Shown: positions 1 through 4,555 of the stretch, piece by piece | How the letters are laid out: every line of letters starts with the position of its first letter | Position numbering within the stretch: the first letter of the stretch is position 1 | Origin: Fimbriimonadales bacterium | Lineage (GTDB): Bacteria; Armatimonadota; Fimbriimonadia; Fimbriimonadales; GBS-DC | Length of the DNA stretch: 5,634 nucleotides | Assembly (NCBI GenBank): GCA_026416655.1 | Contig: JAOAES010000013.1 | Span: 1-5,634 of the forward strand | Direction of reading: 5' to 3' | Program-made: the position numbers and the translations under genes | Notes under the pieces: model-generated | What the model saw: only the letters and a program-made list of their open reading frames with translations | Told to the model about the DNA's origin: nothing | Database searches by the model: none

Positions 1-1737
1 GACAGCGTGAACCGCCACATCACGCCCGCCCCCGCGCTGGACAAAGAACCCCCCGAATGGCGACTGCTGTGCTTCCTGCTGGCGCAACGCTATCAACTGG
101 GGCTGAGCAAGGCGATTGAGGAGCGGTTAGAGGTGCGTCCCGTCTGTGGTTTCCTAAACCCCGGCTCTGACGCCAGAAGTTCCTGCTCCGACAGAAGAAA
201 CTCATGGACTGAGAGCAGAACTTCGGGGCTGAGAGCAGAACTTCGGGCGTCGCAGCCGGGGTTTCGGGAATCGGAGCCGGAGTTGCTGGCGTCGCAGCCG
301 GGGTTTCGGGAATCGGAGCCGGAGTTCTTGCACACCGTCGGCAACACCCTGCGCGAGCTGCTCAGTCGTCCGGGCGAGGTGTATCGCGTGCTGGAGCCGA
401 TGGCGCGGCTGGGCGTGCTGGGCTGGGCGTTTGCGCCGTTCGCCCCGCTGATGACCCTGCCCGCCAGCGACCCCACGCACGACTACACCGTCGGCGAGCA
501 TACGCTGCAAGCCATCCGCCTGCTGGATGGCTACGCGCGCGGCGAGGGCGACCCGCTATGGCGCACGATTCTGGAGCAGCTGCCCGCGCCCGAACGGCTG
601 TATATGGCGCTGCTGCTGCACGACGCAGGCAAGGTAGACCCCACGCGCCCCCACGCCGAAGTCGGCGCTGCAATCGCCCGTCAGAGCCTGCACGCGCTGG
701 GCTGGAGCGACGCCGAAATCGCCGATGTGGAGTTCCTCGTACGCCATCATCTGCTGATGGCGCAGACCGCTCGCCAACGCGACCTGCACCTGCCCGAAAC
801 CATCCGCGAGTTCACACGCCTCGTGAACACGCCCGAACGCCTGCAGATGCTGTATCTGCTGACCTGCGCCGACACGCAGGCAGTGGGCGAGCGCATCTGG
901 ACGCCCGCGCAGGCGAGCTTCTTGCAGGAGTTGTATCGGCGCAGCCTGCGTGCGCTGGAGGAGGGCTTGCCCGACGAGACGCCCGCGCTGACCGCCATCC
1001 GCAAACGGCTGCAGCGTGCGCTTGCCAAGCATCCTGTGTCGGAGGCGCACATCGCCGCGCACATCGAGCAGATGCCGTCGAGTTATCTGCTGAACACGCC
1101 GCCAGAGCAAGTGAGCCTGCACATCCGCTACATCGAGCGTGTGCGGGCAGGCGAGGGACCGATTGTGGAGTTCCACAGTGCGCCCGATTCGCCCTGCACG
1201 GAGCTGACGCTGTGTACCTTTGACGACCCGCAGCCGGGCTTGCTGAGCAAGATTGCGGGCGTGCTGTATGCGTTTGAGGTGGAGGTGGCGTGGGCGCGTG
1301 TGCTGACGCGCGAGGATACGCCGCGTGTGGCGTTGGACACGCTGGGGCTGACGGTGCGCTCGCGTCCGTTGTCGCCCAACCAGTGCGCTGTGCTGGAGCG
1401 GGCGTTGCGACAGGCGCTGACGGGCGAGCGCGTGGTGGGCGACTTGCTGCGCGAACACGGCAAAGACCCCGACGCCCCCCTGCGCGTGAGCCTGCTGCAG
1501 ATTCACGACGACGCCTCCGACGCCTACACGGTGGTGGATTTGCACACCGCGCCTGATTTGGGGGCGTTGTATCGAGCGGCGCACGCGCTCTCGCAGATTG
1601 GTTGGAACATTCACAGTGCGCGGTTTGGTTTGTGGGCGGGGCGCGCCGTGCTGAGCTTCTACTGCACCGACACACAGGGGCGCAAGATTCCGCCTTCGGA
1701 GTACGGCAGACTAAGCGAGGTGGTGCAGGCGGTATAA
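1..1737 (+). CDS. glnD: PII uridylyltransferase / uridylyl-removing enzyme GlnD, C-terminal part (5' end outside window)
   Basis: GlnD adds and removes UMP on the PII signal protein in response to glutamine, linking nitrogen status to glutamine synthetase control in the cytoplasm. The frame is open to base 1 with no stop, and GTG at 7 lies inside the gene, so the N-terminal nucleotidyltransferase domain is missing from the window. Counting from that GTG, a helical linker is followed by the HD domain with expected metal ligands H165 (in YTVGEH), H205-D206 (LLHDAGK), H216, H247-H248 (VRHHLLM), the GlnD signature ARQRDL and D289 (LLTCAD). ACT1 spans about 397-470 (PGLLSKIAGVLYAFEVEV) and ACT2 about 507-574 (TVVDLHTAPDLGALYRAAH), which sense glutamine in the family. 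Residues about 46-108 are an extra low-complexity segment encoded by repeat DNA, where E. coli GlnD has a much shorter linker. It ends with TAA at 1735. The assignment rests on domain order and motifs; a diverged paralogue that does not act on PII cannot be excluded. Confidence 0.9.
   Translation, partial: DSVNRHITPAPALDKEPPEWRLLCFLLAQRYQLGLSKAIEERLEVRPVCGFLNPGSDARSSCSDRRNSWTESRTSGLRAELRASQPGFRESEPELLASQPGFRESEPEFLHTVGNTLRELLSRPGEVYRVLEPMARLGVLGWAFAPFAPLMTLPASDPTHDYTVGEHTLQAIRLLDGYARGEGDPLWRTILEQLPAPERLYMALLLHDAGKVDPTRPHAEVGAAIARQSLHALGWSDAEIADVEFLVRHHLLMAQTARQRDLHLPETIREFTRLVNTPERLQMLYLLTCADTQAVGERIWTPAQASFLQELYRRSLRALEEGLPDETPALTAIRKRLQRALAKHPVSEAHIAAHIEQMPSSYLLNTPPEQVSLHIRYIERVRAGEGPIVEFHSAPDSPCTELTLCTFDDPQPGLLSKIAGVLYAFEVEVAWARVLTREDTPRVALDTLGLTVRSRPLSPNQCAVLERALRQALTGERVVGDLLREHGKDPDAPLRVSLLQIHDDASDAYTVVDLHTAPDLGALYRAAHALSQIGWNIHSARFGLWAGRAVLSFYCTDTQGRKIPPSEYGRLSEVVQAV
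156..264. repeat. Imperfect inverted repeat, 27-bp arms
   Basis: Arm 156-182 and the reverse complement of 238-264 match at 24 of 27 positions, both containing AAACCCCGGCT and GAAGTTC. Pairing continues inwards with small gaps (CTGCTC near 183-188 against GAGCAG near 233-238). In single strands or RNA this would form a long hairpin within the glnD message. Confidence 0.75.
209..248. repeat. Two tandem 20-bp copies
   Basis: 209-228 and 229-248 match at 19 of 20 bases (CTGAGAGCAGAACTTCGGG then G or C). As 20 is not a multiple of 3, the two copies are read in different frames and give different peptides (ESRTSG, then LRAELR). This shows the similarity is at the DNA level and is not a conserved protein repeat. 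Confidence 0.85.
247..330. repeat. Two tandem 42-bp copies
   Basis: 247-288 and 289-330 match at 40 of 42 bases, differing only at 285/327 and 286/328. Each encodes a 14-residue peptide, ASQPGFRESEPELL and ASQPGFRESEPEFL. Each 42-mer is itself two diverged 21-bp halves. The near identity points to recent duplication, and copy number may vary by slippage. Confidence 0.92.
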
Positions 1738-1744
1738 TCTGCGT

Positions 1745-1750
1745 AGGAGG
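1745..1750 (+). promoter_or_regulatory. Shine-Dalgarno of the DUF4058 gene
   Basis: AGGAGG sits 8 bases before GTG at 1759. It decides the GTG start; the next in-frame ATG, at 1780 (ATGAACCCC), lies inside the conserved PFPGMNPYLE motif and would truncate it. Confidence 0.8.
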
Positions 1751-1758
1751 CGTTCGGC

Positions 1759-2556
1759 GTGAGCAACCCGTTTCCTGGAATGAACCCCTATCTGGAACGC
1801 AGGAGCTTGTGGGAGGGCGTTCATCATAGGCTGATTACTTACGCCGCGAACCATTTGCAACGGCTACTGCGCCCGCGCTACTATGTGAGCCTTGAGGAGC
1901 GCGTGTATGTGGTGGAAACTGCCCGCGAAATCCAGCCCGATGTAGCCTTGAAACGCCACGATGAGCCGCGCACAGGAAGCGTCGCCGTGCTGGAAGCCAC
2001 CTACGACCCCCCACTCGTGCTGCAGTTAGAGCCAGTGGAACACACCGAAGGCTACATCCACATCCTTGACCGAGAACACGGAATGCGCCTTGTGACCGTG
2101 ATTGAACTGCTCAGCCCCACCAACAAAGAGCCGAACTCGCAGGGGCGCACGCTCTACCTACGCAAGCAAGCCGAAATCCTCAAGAGTGATGTGCATCTGG
2201 TGGAGATTGACCTGTTGCGGGATGGAGAGTACACCCTCGCCGCGCCGCTCGGACGCTTGCGCGAGCAGGTGCGCCAGCCGTGGCACTACTTGGTGAGCAT
2301 CAGTCGTGCGGATGAGCCAGAGCGGTTTTTGTTGTATCCGCGCACGGTGCGGGAGCGGCTGCCTGTGATTCCTATTCCGCTGGCAATCGGCGAGGGGGAA
2401 GTGGCGTTGGACTTGCAGGCGTTGTTCAATCAGTGTTATGAGGACGGGGCGTATGGGGATGTGGTGGATTATCGCGAGTCGCCGCCGCCCCCGCCGTTCA
2501 GTGCGGAGGATGAGGCATGGATGGACGCGCTGCTACGGGAGAAGGGATTGCGTTGA
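1759..2556 (+). CDS. DUF4058 family protein
   Basis: This 265-residue protein has the hallmarks of DUF4058: an N-terminal NPFPGMNPYLE followed by LWEGVHHRLI, then QPDVAL (D61), VIELLSPTNK (E116, K123), YLRKQ (K136) and HLVEIDLLRDG (D151), with a YPRTVRERLPVIPIPL segment and a proline-rich stretch near the C-terminus (ESPPPPPFS). Length is typical of the family and no signal peptide or membrane segment is seen, so it is probably cytoplasmic. The function of DUF4058 is not established. The spacing of PD, the E in IELLSP and the downstream K recalls the Uma2/DUF820 branch of the PD-(D/E)XK nuclease fold; this is my inference. It starts at GTG behind AGGAGG, 21 bp after glnD, so it may be co-transcribed with glnD, but nothing ties it to nitrogen control. 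It ends with TGA at 2554 facing the convergent amidase gene. Confidence 0.88.
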   Translation: MSNPFPGMNPYLERRSLWEGVHHRLITYAANHLQRLLRPRYYVSLEERVYVVETAREIQPDVALKRHDEPRTGSVAVLEATYDPPLVLQLEPVEHTEGYIHILDREHGMRLVTVIELLSPTNKEPNSQGRTLYLRKQAEILKSDVHLVEIDLLRDGEYTLAAPLGRLREQVRQPWHYLVSISRADEPERFLLYPRTVRERLPVIPIPLAIGEGEVALDLQALFNQCYEDGAYGDVVDYRESPPPPPFSAEDEAWMDALLREKGLR

Positions 2557-2575
2557 GGTACAAGTGTTGACATCT

Positions 2576-2726
2576 TAAGTCATTCCCGCGAAATATCGTG
2601 CGATTACGCGGAAGCGGACGGTACGACGGCGTCCCCGCCGTCGTGTTCTCGGCTTGGACAGTGTGCAGGCGCGACGGCGGGGACGCCGTCGTACCTTGTT
2701 GTATGATCCTTTGCGGGAATGACTTA
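2576..2726. mobile_element. MITE-like element, 14-bp terminal inverted repeats
   Basis: TAAGTCATTCCCGC at 2576-2589 is the exact reverse complement of 2713-2726, enclosing 151 bp without a credible gene. Each end finishes in TA, so the unit can be read as 12-bp inverted ends flanked by TA, the target duplicated by IS630/Tc1-mariner transposases. A second, perfect inverted repeat lies inside it (2620-2695). It sits between convergent genes. No transposase is in the window, so it would be a non-autonomous element. A simple dispersed palindromic repeat is the alternative. Confidence 0.55.
2620..2695. repeat. Perfect 24-bp inverted repeat, 28-base loop
   Basis: Arm 2620-2643 (begins GGTACGACGGCG) is the exact reverse complement of 2672-2695 (ends CGCCGTCGTACC). 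The arms also contain an internal near-palindrome, CGGCGTCCCCGCCG. RNA from either strand would form a very stable stem. There is no T-run after the stem on either strand, so it is not a standard intrinsic terminator, although it could slow convergent transcription. Confidence 0.92.
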
Positions 2727-2854
2727 CCAACGACGTTGCAGCACGAAGTGTCGCCGTGGGTGGGGCAGACAGTTGAAACCCCGATTGGTATTTCATGCTA
2801 AAAATCTCATCGAGCCGACTCCAATATTCACGGGGGATATGCATCACGAGCCGT
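2727..2854. other. Rest of convergent intergenic region, nothing recognised
   Basis: This stretch runs between the inverted-repeat element and the amidase stop codon. I see no conserved gene, terminator with a T-run, or RNA gene. A minus-strand open frame crosses it and runs on into the repeat element, but it starts inside the amidase coding region and reads through palindromes, so I do not call it. With the element to its left it makes up the 298 bp between the two convergent genes. Confidence 0.5.
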
Positions 2855-3535
2855 TTACTCCCCACTTTCTCGTCTCCACCGCTCAATAACCGCGTCCACT
2901 TCGGGCTGTTTGCGGAACTGGTTCAGGAAGCGCATCGCCTCTTCGGGCAGTTTGAGTTTCGCCGCCGCACTGTAGACCTGCCTCAGCCCCTGAAACAGCT
3001 CGCTCGCCGCCTGCGAGTCGTACTCATAAGCAGGGGCAGGCGGCGCAGTGAGACGCTGGCGTATCAGCAGGCGAATCTGATCCATGTCCACCAGCTTGCC
3101 GGGACAGGTTTTATTCGTGGGCGTAGGGGCTAAGCCACGCCGTACCAGCTCGTTCACCTCGCGATGCCCCATCACAATCAGCCCGTCGGGTTCGTTTAGG
3201 AACCGCTCGGTCAGACCGTACTTCTGCAGCATTTCGATGGTGTGCCGAATCCCGCTTTCCAGCTGCTGAGGCGTGAGGGGGGCGATGTCGCCGTGTCCCG
3301 AAAAACAGATGTGGTAGGTCGTCTCGTTGATTCCTGCCACGCCCGCGGGGATTTTGCGCGGGTCGCGCCCCTTCTCGATCGTTCCATCGAAGCGGATGAC
3401 CACGTTGTAGCCGATTTCGTTCCAGCCGCGCTCGCGATGCCACTGGTCGATCTGCGCGGCGGTGGTGTCGAATGCTTGCCCGTCGCGCCCGTGCGCGGCG
3501 GTGTGCCAGACGATGCGCTCGATTTTTCGCGCCAT
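2855..3535 (-). CDS. N-acetylmuramoyl-L-alanine amidase, Amidase_2 / T7-lysozyme type
   Basis: Amidase_2 enzymes are zinc hydrolases that cut the bond between N-acetylmuramic acid and L-alanine of the peptide stem in peptidoglycan. The 226-residue product shows the full active site: zinc ligands H11 (IVWHTAAHG), H124 (MGHREVN) and C144 (NKTCPGK), with Y43 (IGYNVVIRFDGT) and K142 at the positions of catalytic Tyr and Lys in T7 lysozyme; WHRERGWNEIGYN is a family hallmark. The catalytic domain fills about 1-160; 165-226 is a short, charged, mostly helical tail without a recognisable wall-binding motif. ATG at 3535 is chosen because AGGAGG lies 6 bases upstream and the family begins here; a longer frame upstream reads through the hairpin repeats. 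There is no signal peptide or membrane segment, so it is cytoplasmic unless released by a holin or lysis. No phage genes lie nearby. It could be a domesticated endolysin or a recycling amidase. It ends with TAA. Confidence 0.88.
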   Translation of the reverse strand: MARKIERIVWHTAAHGRDGQAFDTTAAQIDQWHRERGWNEIGYNVVIRFDGTIEKGRDPRKIPAGVAGINETTYHICFSGHGDIAPLTPQQLESGIRHTIEMLQKYGLTERFLNEPDGLIVMGHREVNELVRRGLAPTPTNKTCPGKLVDMDQIRLLIRQRLTAPPAPAYEYDSQAASELFQGLRQVYSAAAKLKLPEEAMRFLNQFRKQPEVDAVIERWRRESGE

Positions 3536-3541
3536 GACGAA

Positions 3542-3547
3542 CCTCCT
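3542..3547 (-). promoter_or_regulatory. Shine-Dalgarno of the amidase gene
   Basis: Reading the minus strand, AGGAGG stands 6 bases before ATG at 3535. It fixes the start and directly abuts the repeat hairpin at 3548-3572. Confidence 0.85.
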
Positions 3548-3572
3548 GTAGCACGGACAGTCCTGTCCGTGC
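3548..3572. repeat. Hairpin repeat, copy 1
   Basis: GTAGCACGGACAG begins the copy; arms 3551-3560 (GCACGGACAG) and 3563-3572 (CTGTCCGTGC) are perfect complements with a 2-base gap. In the amidase leader RNA this stem would end 3 bases from the Shine-Dalgarno. Confidence 0.85.
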
Positions 3573-3590
3573 AAAGACACACCTTCCTGC

Positions 3591-3618
3591 GTAGCACGGA
3601 CAAGACTGTCCGTGCTAC
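3591..3618. repeat. Hairpin repeat, copy 2
   Basis: Arms 3591-3602 (GTAGCACGGACA) and 3607-3618 (TGTCCGTGCTAC) are perfectly complementary around a 4-base loop. The first 12 bases are identical to copy 1, 43 bp away, so the left arm of copy 1 can also pair with the right arm of copy 2. Likely a dispersed intergenic repeat family. Confidence 0.88.
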
Positions 3619-3651
3619 GGGAGTTATTCACAGCGAAGCGTCAACCCCCTG

Positions 3652-3660
3652 TGGTATAAT
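3652..3660 (+). promoter_or_regulatory. Extended -10 promoter of the TPR gene
   Basis: TGGTATAAT is a perfect extended -10 (TGnTATAAT). No good -35 is present at 16-18 bp, as expected for the extended class. The predicted start point, about 7 bases after the hexamer (near 3667), falls at the ATG at 3668, giving a leaderless or nearly leaderless message. Confidence 0.6.
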
Positions 3661-3667
3661 ACCTGTG

Positions 3668-4555
3668 ATGGCGATGGGCGATTCGTTCTCGTTTCGGGAA
3701 GGCTCGGAGCTGAGTTCAGGCGACGCTCGCATCGAGGCGGCGCGCCAGCCTGCCACGGCGGAGGACGCACGGCGGCGTGGTGACGCCGCGCTTCGACAGG
3801 GCGAGTACGAAGAGGCGTTCCGCTACTACAAGCTCGCTATCCAGATGGACGGTGAGAACAGCGAACGCTATATGCAGTTAGGCGATGCCTACGCCTATGC
3901 CGACCAGCCCGCCCGCGCCTTAGCCTATTACCAGCGCGCTCGCAAGATGAACCCGCGCGACCCCGAACCCTACTTTGCGCTGGGCGAAATCTACCGCCGC
4001 TATGGACGCTACGACGCCGCCATCGCCCACTTCAAACGCGCGATCGAATACGGCGCGAACAACGCCTTCGTGCAGTTCAAGTACGCCGAGGTGCTTGCGC
4101 TCAGCCAGCAGTACGCCCGAGCCGTCGAAGCGGGGCGCGCCGCCGTGAACCACGAACCGAGCAACGGCTTCTACCGTTTCTGGCTCGCCGACCTGCTGGA
4201 GCAAATCGGCGATGTGGAAGAGGCAATGCAGGAGATGGAAATTGCCACCCTGCTGAACCCCGAAGACGATTACTACCACTTCCGCTATGGGCTACTGTGT
4301 ATCGAGAATAACCTGCTCCCGCGCGCGATTGAGTGCTTCCAGCGTGCGCTAAGTCTCAAGCCCCAACGCGCCCTCTACATGACCCTGCTGGGCGATGTCT
4401 ATACGCTTCTGAACGAGCTGCAGAAGGCAGAACGAGCGTACCGGCATGCGGGCGAGTTGGATAGCTACGACCGTGCGGAACTGCAACGCGCTCGCCGTAT
4501 TGCGGGACTGGATAACGGCAAACTGGAGCCTCACTCTGGGGACTCCTCGCGCTAA
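3668..4555 (+). CDS. Tetratricopeptide repeat protein, seven TPRs
   Basis: The 295-residue product is almost entirely TPR: seven successive 34-residue units without gaps at about 31-64, 65-98, 99-132, 133-166, 167-200, 201-234 and 235-268, each with the usual small and aromatic positions (GDAALRQGEYEEAFRYYKLA, LGEIYRRYGRYDAAIAHFKR). TPR arrays form a superhelical groove that binds a protein partner; no enzymatic domain is present and the partner is unknown. A 30-residue Ser/Glu-rich head and a 27-residue charged tail flank the array. There is no signal peptide, so it is probably cytoplasmic. ATG at 3668 is preferred because the frame upstream runs antisense through the amidase and the hairpin repeats, and because the -10 box ends 7 bases before it. 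GTG at 3665 and ATG at 3674 are alternatives; none has a Shine-Dalgarno. Its TAA overlaps the stop of the convergent gene. Confidence 0.88.
   Translation: MAMGDSFSFREGSELSSGDARIEAARQPATAEDARRRGDAALRQGEYEEAFRYYKLAIQMDGENSERYMQLGDAYAYADQPARALAYYQRARKMNPRDPEPYFALGEIYRRYGRYDAAIAHFKRAIEYGANNAFVQFKYAEVLALSQQYARAVEAGRAAVNHEPSNGFYRFWLADLLEQIGDVEEAMQEMEIATLLNPEDDYYHFRYGLLCIENNLLPRAIECFQRALSLKPQRALYMTLLGDVYTLLNELQKAERAYRHAGELDSYDRAELQRARRIAGLDNGKLEPHSGDSSR

Larger units (their letters stand above)
156..333. repeat. 21-bp-periodic repeat block inside glnD linker
   Basis: The block is built of about eight degenerate 21-bp units, read in frame as heptapeptides: NPGSDAR, SSCSDRR, NSWTESR and TSGLRAE on the left (157-240), then a 9-bp offset, then SQPGFRE, SEPELLA, SQPGFRE and SEPEFLH (250-333). 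The left units are in the opposite DNA orientation from the right units, so the same repeat family is present as an inverted pair. Because 21 is a multiple of 3, the insert keeps glnD open. The heptads are rich in S, P, E and R and look disordered. Exact outer boundaries cannot be fixed without an insert-free homologue. Confidence 0.8.

Noticed and set aside
556..1614. Long minus-strand open frame (352 codons) opposite glnD
   Set aside because: It mirrors the conserved HD and ACT domains of GlnD on the other strand, is rich in Arg, Gln and His, and matches no family; it is a shadow of GC-rich coding DNA.
1733..1738. TATAAT over the glnD stop codon as a promoter for the DUF4058 gene
   Set aside because: There is no TG extension and no credible -35, and the start point near 1745 would leave the Shine-Dalgarno at the extreme 5' end of the message. 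Chance cannot be excluded.
2620..2695. Intrinsic terminator between the convergent genes
   Set aside because: The stem is strong but the loop is 28 bases and neither side is followed by a T-run.
2575..2886. Minus-strand open frame of 103 codons over the intergenic region
   Set aside because: It starts inside the amidase coding region, reads through both inverted repeats and ends in Arg-rich sequence produced by the palindromes. No family or ribosome binding site supports it.
3548..3618. CRISPR array
   Set aside because: Only two palindromic copies are present, with an 18-bp interval, no further repeats and no cas genes.
3536..3631. Longer N-terminus for the amidase (32 extra residues)
   Set aside because: The extension translates the hairpin repeats, and the strong Shine-Dalgarno at 3547-3542 points to ATG at 3535.
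3242..3667. Upstream extension of the TPR gene frame
   Set aside because: These 142 codons run antisense through the amidase and then through the hairpin repeats; TPR homology begins only after 3668 and the promoter lies at 3652-3660.
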